A stretch of 51,953 nucleotides of DNA from Synergistaceae bacterium (GTDB lineage: Bacteria; Synergistota; Synergistia; Synergistales; Synergistaceae). Shown piece after piece: positions 26,315-35,312 of the stretch (position 1 is its first letter; each line of letters starts with the position of its first letter). The notes under the pieces were generated by a model, which had not been told where the DNA came from, searched no databases, and saw nothing but the letters and a program-made list of their open reading frames with translations. A program made the position numbers and the translations under genes. The stretch is from the NCBI GenBank assembly GCA_031268885.1, contig JAIRWR010000074.1, forward strand, positions 1 through 51,953, in the 5' to 3' direction.

Positions 26315-28279
26315 TCATACGTCGAGATTGCGAACCTCTCTCGCGTGATTTTCTATGAACTCGCGCCGAGGCTCCACCGCGTCGCCCATGAGTATTCCGA
26401 ACAGCTCGTCCGCCAGAATTACGTCGCGAACCTTCACCTTGAGTATCACCCTGTTGTCCGGATCCATGGTCGTCTCCCAGAGCTGATCGGGGTTCATCTC
26501 TCCAAGACCCTTGTATCTCTGAATGCGCGCGCGTTTGGGATCGACTTTGGCCATTGCGCCCTTCAAGTCGGACTCGGTATAGCAGTACTGGATGAATTTG
26601 CCATCCTGAACGCGATAGAGCGGCGGCTGCGCCACAAAGAGATGACCGTTCTCGATTATCTCCGGCATATATCGGTAGAAGAGGGTAAGGAGCAGGGTTC
26701 TTATGTGGGCTCCATCCACATCGGCGTCGGCCATTATGAATATCTTGTGGTATCGCAGCCTGGATTCGTCGAAGTCATCCCCGAGCCCGCACCCCAGCGC
26801 CTGAATTATAGTGCGGACGACCTCGTTCGAAAGTATCTTGTCAAGGCGCGCCTTCTCCACGTTCAATATCTTCCCTCTCAGGGGGAGTATCGCCTGAAAG
26901 CCTCTGTCGCGCCCCTGTTTCGCGCTGCCGCCCGCGCTGTCGCCCTCGACTATATAAAGCTCGCAGTCGGAAGGGTTCCTGTTCGAGCAGTCGGCCAGCT
27001 TGCTGGGCAAGTCCAGCCCGCTCAGCGCGGATTTGCGCCTGACCAGGTCCCGGGCCTTTTTCGCCGCCTCGCGGGCCTGCCGCGCGCGCACGGCCTTTTC
27101 CACTATGGGCTTTAGGATCTCGGGGGTCTCCTCCAGCGCTGCCTTTAAACCCTCGTACACTATGGAGTCGACTATGCCCTTGACGTCGCCGTTTCCCAGT
27201 TTTGTCTTCGTCTGTCCCTCGAACTGAGGCTCCAGCAGCTTGACGGATATTACAGCGGTCAGCCCCTCTTTGAGGTCGTCGCCGGAGAGGTTGGCGTCCT
27301 TCTCTTTTATAATCTTCTCCCTGCGGGCCTCATCGTTGATGGCTCTGGTCAGGGCTGTCCTGAAGCCGGAGACGTGGGTCCCGCCCTCAATGGTGTTTAT
27401 CAGGTTGGCAAAGGCGAACACGCGCTCAATGTAGGTGTCGTTGTACTGAAGGGCCACATCAACGGACGTGCCATCCTTCGAGCCCTGTACGCGGACAGGC
27501 GGGCGATGTACCGTCTCCTTGCCCTTGTTGAGATATTCGACGAAGGAAGTCAGTCCGCCGTCGTACTTGTAGACCTTTACTGGCCGCAAGTTGTTGTCGC
27601 CGTCGGGACGAAGATCCTCGAAGACGATCTCAACTCCAGGATTCAGGAAGGCGAGTTCGCGGAGCCGGCTCTTTAGGATGTCATCGGAGAACTCAGTCGT
27701 CGAAAAGATCTCGCTGTCTGGCATGAAGCGCACCAGCGTGCCATGTTCATTCGAGTCGCCCACCCGTTCGAGTCCGGAGACCGGAGTCCCCCGCTCGTAG
27801 CTCTGCGCGTACTCGCCGCCATCCCTCCATATTCGCAGGTCCAACCGGCTGGAGAGCGCGTTCACCACAGATACGCCGACGCCGTGGAGCCCTCCCGAGA
27901 CCTGGTACGCCCCGTGACCAAATTTTCCTCCCGCGTGCAAGACCGTCATAACCACCTCCGCCGCGGACTTGCCCGAACTCTCATGAACGCCGGTGGGTAT
28001 GCCGCGCCCGTTGTCACGCACTGAGACGCCGCCATCCGAGTGCATCGTCACCTCTATGCGGTCACACGCTCCGGCCAGCGCCTCATCGACAGAGTTATCC
28101 ACCACTTCATACACCAGGTGGTGCAGCCCGCGTGAACCCTGATCCCCCACATACATCCCGGGGCGCTTTCTGACGGCTTCGAGCCCTTCTAAGACCTGTA
28201 TGTCCTTCTCGTTATACTCCATGCCAGGCACTCCCGTAATATCGGCCTTCTCGTGACCGTCTGCCCCGTTTCCCATCAT
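26315..28279 (-). CDS. gyrB: DNA gyrase subunit B
   Basis: ATPase and TOPRIM subunit of gyrase. The 654 residues contain the GHKL ATP-binding motifs (VDNSVDEALAG, NGRGIPTGVHESSG, GGLHGVGVSVVNALS), the TOPRIM block EGDSAGGSAKQGRDR and DADVDGAHIRTLLLT, and the C-terminal RYKGLGEMNPDQLWETTMDP. GGAG lies eight bases before the ATG at 28279. It overlaps the upstream RemB-like gene by four bases. Confidence 0.97.
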   Translation of the reverse strand: MMGNGADGHEKADITGVPGMEYNEKDIQVLEGLEAVRKRPGMYVGDQGSRGLHHLVYEVVDNSVDEALAGACDRIEVTMHSDGGVSVRDNGRGIPTGVHESSGKSAAEVVMTVLHAGGKFGHGAYQVSGGLHGVGVSVVNALSSRLDLRIWRDGGEYAQSYERGTPVSGLERVGDSNEHGTLVRFMPDSEIFSTTEFSDDILKSRLRELAFLNPGVEIVFEDLRPDGDNNLRPVKVYKYDGGLTSFVEYLNKGKETVHRPPVRVQGSKDGTSVDVALQYNDTYIERVFAFANLINTIEGGTHVSGFRTALTRAINDEARREKIIKEKDANLSGDDLKEGLTAVISVKLLEPQFEGQTKTKLGNGDVKGIVDSIVYEGLKAALEETPEILKPIVEKAVRARQAREAAKKARDLVRRKSALSGLDLPSKLADCSNRNPSDCELYIVEGDSAGGSAKQGRDRGFQAILPLRGKILNVEKARLDKILSNEVVRTIIQALGCGLGDDFDESRLRYHKIFIMADADVDGAHIRTLLLTLFYRYMPEIIENGHLFVAQPPLYRVQDGKFIQYCYTESDLKGAMAKVDPKRARIQRYKGLGEMNPDQLWETTMDPDNRVILKVKVRDVILADELFGILMGDAVEPRREFIENHAREVRNLDV

Positions 28280-28470
28280 ATATGCCGCTCCTTCCGCCGC
28301 GCCGCGCCGCTTCTGAATCTCGCCCCCCGCCTGGAGAGCGTCAGAGGGGTAAAACCGGTAGTCTTGACTGTTCTGTCAGCCATCAGTATCTCCGTCTCCC
28401 CTTTGAGTCGAACGAGCACGACGACATTCTCCGTTAAAACAACGTCGTCATCTTCCAAAAATAAGAACAA
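28276..28470 (-). CDS. remB: RemB/YaaB-like DUF370 small protein
   Basis: A 64-residue protein beginning MFLFLEDDDVVLTENVVVLV and containing TPLTLSRRGARF, which resemble the start and the SPLSxxxLKKRA segment of Bacillus RemB (YaaB). RemB is encoded upstream of gyrB and acts with biofilm regulation. The start is a TTG at 28470 with GAGGTGG upstream, and the end overlaps gyrB (ATGA). The similarity is short, so the position next to gyrB is half of the argument. Confidence 0.7.
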   Translation of the reverse strand: MFLFLEDDDVVLTENVVVLVRLKGETEILMADRTVKTTGFTPLTLSRRGARFRSGAARRKERHI

Positions 28471-28525
28471 GTTTCCACCTCTTCAATTTTTAACAAGACC
28501 GATTTTCACGATCGGCATATGTAGC

Positions 28526-28554
28526 ATTATAACAGAATGAGAGGCGGTTCAGGG
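28526..28554 (-). promoter_or_regulatory. Candidate remB-gyrB promoter
   Basis: On the minus strand a perfect TATAAT (plus 28526-28531) lies about 55 bases before the remB-like TTG start. The -35 is weak (CTGAAC, 16 bases upstream) and falls inside the hairpin that ends the preceding operon. Confidence 0.45.
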
Positions 28555-28583
28555 CGCTCTTTCGGGACGCTCTGAACCGCCTC
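28541..28583 (-). terminator. Strong hairpin after the B12 uptake operon
   Basis: Arms of 16 bases pair around an 11-base loop: 12 perfect pairs GAGGCGGTTCAG/CTGAACCGCCTC, then four more with one G-U. It lies 145 bases after the btuC stop. The bases after the stem on the minus strand are only moderately T-rich, and a run of five T precedes it. It could be a terminator or an RNA-stabilising hairpin. Confidence 0.5.
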
Positions 28584-28727
28584 AAAAACCATGTCAACGC
28601 GATCTGAACGGTTGCCGGCATCGGCTCGCCGTCACTGAACTGAGTCGGATATGAACCGCGCCCGCGTGAGATTGTCAGCCCGCCGGCCCGCCTTCAATTA
28701 CGCGAGAGGCCGTCCCCAGCCCGAATT

Positions 28728-29780
28728 TCATCTCTCCCTGGGTTTGAAGAGGAGCCAGAAGAAAAAAGGAGCGCCGAGAAAACATATTATTATCCCAACC
28801 GGAATGTCCGCCGGAGCCCAGAGCGTGCGCGCCGCGGCATCGCAGACCACGAGAGACGCGCCTCCTATCGCGGCCGAACACGGCGCGAGAGATCGGTGTC
28901 TGGGTCCTGCCAGGCGCCGCGCCATATGCGGCGCTATCAAGCCGAGAAACGCTATCGGCCCGCAATTGGCCACCACGAGCGCTACCGATAACGATGTGCC
29001 GGCAAAGAGCAGGCGCTTCGTCTTTTCGAGTTCGACGCCTCTGGTTGCGGCGATCTCGTCGCCGAACGTTATGAGATCGAGTTCGGCGGAACAGAACAGC
29101 GAGAGCGCAAACGCGACTATCAGCGGAGGAAACGCCCTGAGCCCTTCGCCTATTCCCACTACGCTTATTCCGCCCATCGTCCATGAGAGCAGCTTGTAGG
29201 TTTCCACCGCGCCGCCCGTGTACTGAAAGACCATTATGAGACTCGAAAAGAGCGAGCTTATCGCCACGCCGGCCAGCAGCAGCGACGCGTCGCTCGCGCC
29301 TCTCGCCAGGCGCGAAAACAGGGATATTATCGTTATCGCCAAAATGGATCCGGTGAAAGCAAACCCGGGGATGACCATCTCGCCGAACAATCTCCGCCAA
29401 CCTATTACCTCGTACAGATAAGAAGCATCCCGCGAACCGAGGGCGGCCGCGCTAAATCCAAATCTGACGGCAACCGCCGCGCCGAACGCGGCCCCCGATG
29501 ACACTCCCAAAAGCGACGGCTCGGCCAACGGATTACGAAACAGCGCCTGAAAGACCATTCCGCAGAGCCCGAACGTCGCGCCCGCGCACCAGGCCATGAT
29601 TGTACGCGGAACGCGAAGCTGCCAGAAGATCCTGGCTTCGGCGGGAACGATATCCCGCCAACCGAAGATCTCACCGGGGGATATAAGCCGAATCCCGACC
29701 CACGGAGCGAGGACGGCGACGAAGGCCGATACCGTGAAGAGGACGACGGCCACCTTCCACTCGCTTCGCCGGACGCTCAT
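28728..29780 (-). CDS. btuC: BtuC/FecCD-type ABC transporter permease
   Basis: Membrane permease of a vitamin B12 or iron-siderophore ABC importer. The 350 residues have many hydrophobic helices and the motifs RVPRTIMAWCAGATFGLCG, FQALFRNPLAEPSLLGVSSGAAFGA (quoted by its landmarks NPLAEPSLLG) and GLIAPHMARRLAGPRHR. The upstream cobalamin riboswitch points to B12 as the substrate. It overlaps the ATPase gene by four bases and is the last gene of the operon. Confidence 0.92.
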   Translation of the reverse strand: MSVRRSEWKVAVVLFTVSAFVAVLAPWVGIRLISPGEIFGWRDIVPAEARIFWQLRVPRTIMAWCAGATFGLCGMVFQALFRNPLAEPSLLGVSSGAAFGAAVAVRFGFSAAALGSRDASYLYEVIGWRRLFGEMVIPGFAFTGSILAITIISLFSRLARGASDASLLLAGVAISSLFSSLIMVFQYTGGAVETYKLLSWTMGGISVVGIGEGLRAFPPLIVAFALSLFCSAELDLITFGDEIAATRGVELEKTKRLLFAGTSLSVALVVANCGPIAFLGLIAPHMARRLAGPRHRSLAPCSAAIGGASLVVCDAAARTLWAPADIPVGIIICFLGAPFFFWLLFKPRER

Positions 29781-30565
29781 AAAACGCTCCTCTCCGGCGC
29801 CAGAATCCGGCGCTCCCCGGGACCGTCGGCCACATACTTCCTGAACGGCACTCCGAATATTTCGGCGAGCCGGGCCGTATCGAACAGAACGGATGGAGGC
29901 CCCACCCAGTCCGCCCTCCCGGCGGACATCGCGGCCACCGTGCCGGACAGTTCCGCGGCGAGGTTTATATCATGCGTCACGATCATCATGCTGACGCCGC
30001 GGAGGCTGTTTATCCTAGACATCATATCCATCGTCTCCATCTGACGCGCGTAGTCGAGATACGTTGTCGGCTCATCCATGAGAATGGCGTCCGTCCCCTG
30101 CGCTATGGCGGACGCTATCATGACCTTCTGGCGCTCTCCTCCCGAGAGGCTGGACAGCCTTCGCCCGGAGAACGCCGTCACTCCAGTTATATCCATCGCT
30201 TCGGTTATCTCTCTCTCGTCGTCCGCGCCGGACGCGACTCCGCGCCAAGGATATCTGGACAGTTCGAGAAAGTCGCGCACGGTATACGGAATGTCATTCG
30301 GAAAACCCTGAGGCACGTACGCGACAAGCCGCGACCTATCCCTCGCGGAAAGGCCCGAAACATTCCGTCCGCAGACGCTTATCTCTCCCTTATACCCTCC
30401 CATGATTCCGGCCACGCATTTCAGCAGCGTGCTCTTGCCGGCTCCATTACTGCCTATTACGCAAAAAAACTCCCCCGGTGCGACGTCGAATGATATGTCG
30501 CGCAGTATCCGCTTGCCGTTAAGTTCCAGGGAGAGTCCCGAAATTTTTATCCCGTTGTCTTTCAT
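29777..30565 (-). CDS. btuD: BtuD/FecE-type ABC transporter ATPase
   Basis: ATP-binding subunit of the importer. The 262 residues contain Walker A GSNGAGKSTLLKCV, a Q-loop in AYVPQGFPN, the signature LSGGERQKVMIASAI, Walker B ILMDEPTTYLD and the H-loop IVTHDINLA. It is translationally coupled to btuC. Confidence 0.94.
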   Translation of the reverse strand: MKDNGIKISGLSLELNGKRILRDISFDVAPGEFFCVIGSNGAGKSTLLKCVAGIMGGYKGEISVCGRNVSGLSARDRSRLVAYVPQGFPNDIPYTVRDFLELSRYPWRGVASGADDEREITEAMDITGVTAFSGRRLSSLSGGERQKVMIASAIAQGTDAILMDEPTTYLDYARQMETMDMMSRINSLRGVSMMIVTHDINLAAELSGTVAAMSAGRADWVGPPSVLFDTARLAEIFGVPFRKYVADGPGERRILAPERSVL

Positions 30566-30577
30566 ATAATCAGCCGT

Positions 30578-30664
30578 TCATCCCTCGATCTCTCTCATGC
30601 CTTCGCGAATTACCCTCGCGAAGGATTCCATGTCGCCGCGGGGGCGAGCGACGATAACCGGCAT
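30578..30664 (-). CDS. Possible 28-residue peptide between tonB and btuD
   Basis: A tiny ORF whose ATG lies one base after the tonB stop codon. It codes for MPVIVARPRGDMESFARVI followed by a short charged end. It has no clear ribosome site, but reinitiation after tonB is possible. It fills the only gap of about 100 bases in this part of the operon. Function unknown; it may be spurious. Confidence 0.3.
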   Translation of the reverse strand: MPVIVARPRGDMESFARVIREGMREIEG

Positions 30665-30665
30665 G

Positions 30666-31535
30666 TCATTTCAACTCGAACCGGAATGGGATTCGCGCGG
30701 TGATTCGCTCCCCCAGGCCTGACAGATCGAACTTCCATCCCTTGACCGCCCGAATGGCGGCCTCGTCGAGAGGCAAGTGCCCGCTGCCGCGTTCGACGCG
30801 GACGGACGTGACGGAGCCGGACTCGATATCTATCAGAAGGATCACCGTCCCCTGTTCTTTTCTCTTCCTGCTTATCATGGGATAGTTGGGGGTCACTCTC
30901 TTCATTATTTTGAGCTCGCCGGCCTCCACTATGCCGTGGGTGGCGCGCGGAGAACCGCCGGACGGAGTGCCGGAATCCGGGCCGGCCCTGCTGGATGGCG
31001 CGGAGCCTGGCGAAGTGTCTCCTGTACCTTCGGATGAAGCTGTCCCGATCCCCGCAGCGGCTCCTTCTCTCTCCCCATTACCCCCTTCCAGTGCCGGAGA
31101 TGGTTTCCAGTCTGCCGCGTTCGCCGTCCGCGCGGGCTTTTCGGCGGGCTTCGCCGGCGTAGGCGGCTGGTTCTGTTGCTCTGGGGTTTTTTGCGCCGTC
31201 TTTTGCGTCTTTTGCGCTTCCAACGTCTTAGGCGGTTCCTTGGCGGGTTTTGCGGGCTGAGATCTTGCGGGTTCAGGTTTTGCGATCTCCACAGGAACCG
31301 ACTCAGGAATAATTTTCTCCGCGGATTCGCGCGCTTCCAGATCTTCCGCTACCGCCGCGCCTCCTCCCGCCTCGCCATCCCGCCTCAGGCCTTCCGCTCC
31401 CCGAACGCCCTCCAGGGAGACGCGCATTATCTCGCGCGGGGCAGGCGTATCCTTGCCTGTCACGGATGCAAGAGTCATGATCAGCGCCGTGTGAAGGAGC
31501 AGGCTCAGAAAGAACGAGACGCGGGCACGGTTCAT
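30666..31535 (-). CDS. tonB: TonB energy-transducing protein
   Basis: Spans the periplasm and passes proton-motive energy to outer-membrane receptors. The 289 residues have an N-terminal membrane anchor (FFLSLLLHTALIMTLASV), a long Pro-, Ala-, Lys- and Glu-rich spacer, and a C-terminal TonB domain (VTPNYPMISRKRKEQGTV and SGHLPLDEAAIRAVKGWKF). It overlaps exbD by four bases and serves the B12 receptor system encoded at 41.9 kb. Confidence 0.92.
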   Translation of the reverse strand: MNRARVSFFLSLLLHTALIMTLASVTGKDTPAPREIMRVSLEGVRGAEGLRRDGEAGGGAAVAEDLEARESAEKIIPESVPVEIAKPEPARSQPAKPAKEPPKTLEAQKTQKTAQKTPEQQNQPPTPAKPAEKPARTANAADWKPSPALEGGNGEREGAAAGIGTASSEGTGDTSPGSAPSSRAGPDSGTPSGGSPRATHGIVEAGELKIMKRVTPNYPMISRKRKEQGTVILLIDIESGSVTSVRVERGSGHLPLDEAAIRAVKGWKFDLSGLGERITARIPFRFELK

Positions 31536-31927
31536 TCGAAAGCGCTTCCGCCCTCGAAAGCAAGCGACACGCTCTTCACCCCGAGACCGCGAAGTTCATC
31601 CAGAACGGAAGCCACGCTCCCATAAGGGGCTCTCCTATCCCCGGCTATCAATATCTCCTCGCCCCTGTTCAGGGCGTCCGCCACAAGCTCGGGCAGATCG
31701 CCCCGCGTAATGGGCTCGCCGGCCCACAAGAGGGCAGATTCCATTGTGACAGTGACCACTATCGGGTTGCGCTGGGTCATCGGTTCGGCATCTCCCCTAG
31801 GCAGGTCGATATCTATCGTTCCCCGCACGAATACCGCTGTCAGGACGAAAAATATTACCAGCATGAACATCATGTCTATGAGCGGTGTGATGTCCACATC
31901 AGCGCCGCGTCTTCTGGCGCTTCTCAT
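31532..31927 (-). CDS. exbD: ExbD, TonB-complex proton channel subunit
   Basis: The 131 residues have the typical ExbD start ADVDITPLIDMMFMLVIFFVL with the proton-relay Asp in the membrane helix, then a small periplasmic domain (DRRAPYGSVASVLDELRGLG). It lies seven bases after exbB and overlaps tonB. Confidence 0.94.
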   Translation of the reverse strand: MRSARRRGADVDITPLIDMMFMLVIFFVLTAVFVRGTIDIDLPRGDAEPMTQRNPIVVTVTMESALLWAGEPITRGDLPELVADALNRGEEILIAGDRRAPYGSVASVLDELRGLGVKSVSLAFEGGSAFE

Positions 31928-31934
31928 CCGAACG

Positions 31935-32543
31935 TCATCCCTTTCCAGTATGCCGCGCCATTATGAAGTCCGCTCCCTTCCGGAGCGTCTCTTCCTCGCG
32001 GGTTATCCTGCCGGCCAACACGCCGTGGGCTATTATTATCGGTATCGCCACCATGAGCCCCGCGACGGTCGTAAACAGCGCTTTCCAGATCCCTCCCGTC
32101 ACGGCCTCCGCGTTCACCGAACCTCCCATGTTCAGTGTCCGGAACATCTCCACCATGCCCAGAACGGTGCCCAATAACCCCAGCAGCGGCGACACCTTTG
32201 CCGTTATCTCAAGAAACGCCAGGTTCTTCTCCCATCTGTACAGTTCGTGACGGACGCATCCGTCCAGAATCACCCTCATGCGCTCGCCATCGCGGGCACG
32301 GTTGTCGAGCGCGGCTTTAAAGAGCCTGTGGAGCGAACTGTGCCCGGAGAGAACGGGATTCGCGCCCCCCGCGTCGCCGGATTCCACCGCGCGGGCGAAT
32401 TCCCGCTCAAGAGACGCTGGGTCGGCGGAGGCGCCAGCGAAAAATATCAGCCTCTCGATGATAAAAGTCACGGCAATCACCGACAACCCGAGAATTATCC
32501 ACATTACCGCGCCGCCGGCGCTCATGTAATCCATGAATGTCAA
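31935..32543 (-). CDS. exbB: ExbB/TolQ-family proton channel subunit
   Basis: The 202 residues contain a first membrane helix (MWIILGLSVIAVTFIIERL) and the family block LEITAKVSPLLGLLGTVLGMVEMF. WKALFTTVAGLMVAIPIIIAHGVL follows. It assembles with ExbD and TonB in the inner membrane. Confidence 0.94.
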   Translation of the reverse strand: MTFMDYMSAGGAVMWIILGLSVIAVTFIIERLIFFAGASADPASLEREFARAVESGDAGGANPVLSGHSSLHRLFKAALDNRARDGERMRVILDGCVRHELYRWEKNLAFLEITAKVSPLLGLLGTVLGMVEMFRTLNMGGSVNAEAVTGGIWKALFTTVAGLMVAIPIIIAHGVLAGRITREEETLRKGADFIMARHTGKG

Positions 32544-32635
32544 CTGAAAAACCCCCCTTTTAGCCGGGCAGAATCGTCCCGGACATTAACACGCCGTACA
32601 TGAGATTCGCGAGGAACGGCATCTCCCGTGCCGCT

Positions 32636-33538
32636 TCATTCCACGATCTCCCTCACTCCTTCGTGGATTGTCTTACCGAAGGACTCCAAGATTAGAGGGT
32701 ATCGCGGGCCCGCCCTGAGCGTGAAATCTCCCCGTATCACAGCCACGTCTCCTTCCCGCGCGGCTCTCAAGTCACTCAGGTTTTTCCACTGATCGAGTAT
32801 CGATCTGGAATCGACGCCCGTCATGCCGTGTTCGCCAACAAGCTCGATAATCAGGTCGGGGTCGAGCCGGAGCAGTCCCTCCAGGGAGATGCTGGCGTAT
32901 GGGAGGTCCTCTTCGAACGCGTTTGCCGTCCCGGCTTCGTTCAGCAGGTCGTTGTAAAACGACCTCGGCCCGGCGACGTAAATCCTCTTGAACGAATCGT
33001 CGCCGACATCCCTTCCCACGACCACGAGGACGCGCGTCTTCGGCCCTTCGCCGCGTCCGAGCCTTGCGCGTTCGGAGATCTCCAGCACGGAGCGCCTCAA
33101 TTCCTCGACGCGTTCTTTCGCGCGATCGGCGATCCCGCAGGCTTCTCCCACTTTCAGCATCGAATCGCATATCCGCGCGAAGTCGTCCTGATAGACTACG
33201 ACAGTAGGGAAGCCGAGGATTTCTATCTGTCTCCTCAGATGTTCGTTCATGTTGGAGAGCAGAACGAGGTCGGGGGCCATTGAGATTACAGACTCCATGT
33301 TCACCCGCATCATGTCGCCGACGTCTGTTTTAGACAGAGCTTCCGGCGGCCAGGTGCAGTATTCCGTCACACCTACGACCTTATCGCCCAACCCCAGGTC
33401 GAAGATTATCTCGGTCGCGGCCGGCGCGAGCGACAGTATCCTCTCCGGCGGATTTATCGCGCCGATCGCGGCGGCTTGAAAGAATATTAATATGAAGAGA
33501 AGTGGAAGAAAATATTTTATAAAGCGCCTGAAACTCAT
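32636..33538 (-). CDS. btuF: BtuF-like periplasmic substrate-binding protein
   Basis: Periplasmic receptor of the B12-type ABC importer. A signal peptide (FIKYFLPLLFILIFFQAAAIGA) is followed by RILSLAPAATEIIFDLGLGDKVVGVT and EYCTWPPEAL, typical of BtuF. Two lobes are joined by a long helix. I start at ATG 33538 because GGAG lies six bases upstream; an ATG four codons earlier is possible. It is the first gene after the riboswitch and terminator. Confidence 0.9.
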   Translation of the reverse strand: MSFRRFIKYFLPLLFILIFFQAAAIGAINPPERILSLAPAATEIIFDLGLGDKVVGVTEYCTWPPEALSKTDVGDMMRVNMESVISMAPDLVLLSNMNEHLRRQIEILGFPTVVVYQDDFARICDSMLKVGEACGIADRAKERVEELRRSVLEISERARLGRGEGPKTRVLVVVGRDVGDDSFKRIYVAGPRSFYNDLLNEAGTANAFEEDLPYASISLEGLLRLDPDLIIELVGEHGMTGVDSRSILDQWKNLSDLRAAREGDVAVIRGDFTLRAGPRYPLILESFGKTIHEGVREIVE

Positions 33539-33723
33539 GCCATGCTCCATCCTCTCGTAACCTCGCGGGCGTCCCCGATTATTCGGGGACTCTGCCCGCG
33601 CCTGCCAGGGGCCTGGTCCCTGGGCCGGCCTCTAACCCGACAGTTACGCCTCGAATATCGAAGCGTTTTTAGCGGGATATTAAAATATTTTTTGGAGACC
33701 GGGGCTCCCCGCCCAGCGAATAT

Positions 33724-33763
33724 AAAAAAAGGAGACCTTCCGGCTACCGCATCTGGAGGTCTC
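33724..33763 (-). terminator. Rho-independent terminator of the btuF riboswitch
   Basis: On the minus strand GAGACCT pairs with AGGTCTC around an 18-base loop and is followed by CTTTTTTT. It lies between the cobalamin aptamer and btuF, so it should be the expression platform that stops transcription when B12 is bound. Confidence 0.85.
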
Positions 33764-33821
33764 TCATAAGTAAACAAGCCAAACCATTTTCGCGCGCCAA
33801 ACCATAAACGCTATAAAAACA

Positions 33822-34012
33822 GCCTGTGACCTCCGCACACACTCCGGCAGGTCTCCTGACTCTCGTTCATCCTACTCGCGCGCCTTCCCGTGCCTCAATC
33901 TCGAAGCCAGTGGCATACTGCGCTTTCGTCCCGATCACAGTGGCGGTACCGCTCCGGATTCTCACCGGATTCCGCTTGCCGGATTACTTTATGTCCCTTC
34001 ATTCCCTGTCAA
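33822..34012 (-). promoter_or_regulatory. Cobalamin (B12) riboswitch, leftward
   Basis: Read on the minus strand, the aptamer shows the conserved blocks in order: AATCCGGTGAGAATCCGGAG, CGGTACCGCCACTGTGATC, GGGACGAAAGCGCA, GCCACTGG, CGGGAAGGCGCGCGAG, and the B12 box AGTCAGGAGACCTGCC. It precedes btuF, exbBD, tonB and btuDC. A candidate promoter lies just upstream. Very secure. Confidence 0.96.
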
Positions 34013-34026
34013 TTAACTCGAATGTG

Positions 34027-34055
34027 ATACTAACAGTTTTATCTGCCCTTGTCTA
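34027..34055 (-). promoter_or_regulatory. Candidate promoter of the btuF riboswitch transcript
   Basis: On the minus strand TAGACA (plus 34050-34055) and TAGTAT (plus 34027-34032) are 17 bases apart. The start would fall just ahead of the aptamer. Confidence 0.55.
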
Positions 34056-34220
34056 TATACTGTTTAGGCTCGAACTACCTGTCCAAGTTTGCCTTCCGAA
34101 AGATGTCCTTTTGATGTAAAGTAGAGGGGAAGAAAGGAGAGTCCCCCAAGTTCTCACTCCTTGCAGGAAATTCAAACATCGGGGGGGGACACGCCCAAAA
34201 TATAAAGGAGGGTTACTTGC

Positions 34221-35312
34221 ATGAATGAATTTCGACTGAATACTGTCACCGCAGTAACCGATATCGCGGTTGTCGATTTATTTTGTGGCGTGGGAGGATT
34301 GACTCATGGTTTACGCCTTGCTGGATTGAATGTCGTTGCGGGAATTGACATAGATGAATCTTGTGAATTTCCATATGAACACAATAACAGAGACGTGAAA
34401 TTCATAAAAGCAGATGTTGCGGAAATATCTGAAGACGCAATATCTGAATGTTACAAAGGATACAGTTTTAAGGTATTGGTAGGGTGTGCCCCTTGTCAAC
34501 CATTCTCGTCATACACATTTAGGTATCGAAAAAATGGGCACACGAGTGAAAAATGGGAATTACTTGATTCTTTCAATGACAAAGTGCAAATAATAAAGCC
34601 ACATATTGTTTCTATGGAGAATGTTCCTGAATTAGCAAAAGAAAAAATTTTCCACCGCTTTATCAAATCGTTAGAAAACTCTGGATATAAGGTAAGTTAT
34701 TCTTTGGTCTTCTGCCCTGACTATGGTGTCCCTCAGAATCGGAAGCGTCTTGTACTATTAGCATCACGCTTAGGGCAAATAAATATGATTAAACCGGAGT
34801 TAACTCCGGAAAATTATAGAACGGTGAAACAAACGATAGGTTGCCTTCCTGAAATCAAGTCAGGTGAGCAGGATGAGCGGGATCCTTTGCATTGGTCGGC
34901 ACAACTGAACGATACCAACCTAAAACGCATAAGGCAATCAAAGCAAGGTGGTACTTGGCGCGACTGGAGCGAAGACTTACGGTTACCGTGCCACCGAAAA
35001 GAAAGCGGGAAAACGTATGCATCCATTTATGGTAGGATGTCGTGGGATAAACCTGCGCCAACAATCACGACTCAATTTTACGGATACGGCAACGGAAGAT
35101 TTGGACACCCTGAGCAGGACAGGGCATTATCGTTGAGAGAAGGCGCAATGTTACAGTCTTTCCCCGAAAACTATGCATTTATAGAACCTGGAAAAACCTT
35201 TAATCGCCACCATGTCGGTACTCATATAGGTAACGCTGTTCCGGTATTGTTAGGCAAAGCTATAGGCAAAAGCATCACTGCTCATTTAACGGAGGTTAGG
35301 GACAATGATTAA
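34221..35312 (+). CDS. DNA cytosine-5 methyltransferase
   Basis: Methylates cytosine in a specific DNA site with SAM. The 363 residues show the m5C motifs in order: I VVDLFCGVGGLTHGL, IV GCAPCQPFSSY with the catalytic Cys, VI SMENVPEL, VIII PQNRKRLVLLA, IX-region REGAMLQSFPENY and X HIGNAVPVLLGKAIG. A full-length Dcm-type enzyme with AAGGAGGG before its ATG. It overlaps the DUF262 gene by eight bases. The block is AT-richer than the core genes around it, suggesting transfer. No partner restriction nuclease of a common family is adjacent. Confidence 0.94.
   Translation: MNEFRLNTVTAVTDIAVVDLFCGVGGLTHGLRLAGLNVVAGIDIDESCEFPYEHNNRDVKFIKADVAEISEDAISECYKGYSFKVLVGCAPCQPFSSYTFRYRKNGHTSEKWELLDSFNDKVQIIKPHIVSMENVPELAKEKIFHRFIKSLENSGYKVSYSLVFCPDYGVPQNRKRLVLLASRLGQINMIKPELTPENYRTVKQTIGCLPEIKSGEQDERDPLHWSAQLNDTNLKRIRQSKQGGTWRDWSEDLRLPCHRKESGKTYASIYGRMSWDKPAPTITTQFYGYGNGRFGHPEQDRALSLREGAMLQSFPENYAFIEPGKTFNRHHVGTHIGNAVPVLLGKAIGKSITAHLTEVRDND

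Noticed and set aside
26015-27115. Long plus-strand ORF of 366 codons
   Set aside because: It is the antisense shadow of gyrB and the HD gene; no ribosome site and no recognisable motifs.
33826-34119. ORF of 97 codons across the leftward riboswitch
   Set aside because: It translates the complement of the cobalamin aptamer; the same false peptide pattern appears at 39861-40064 and 38434-38616.
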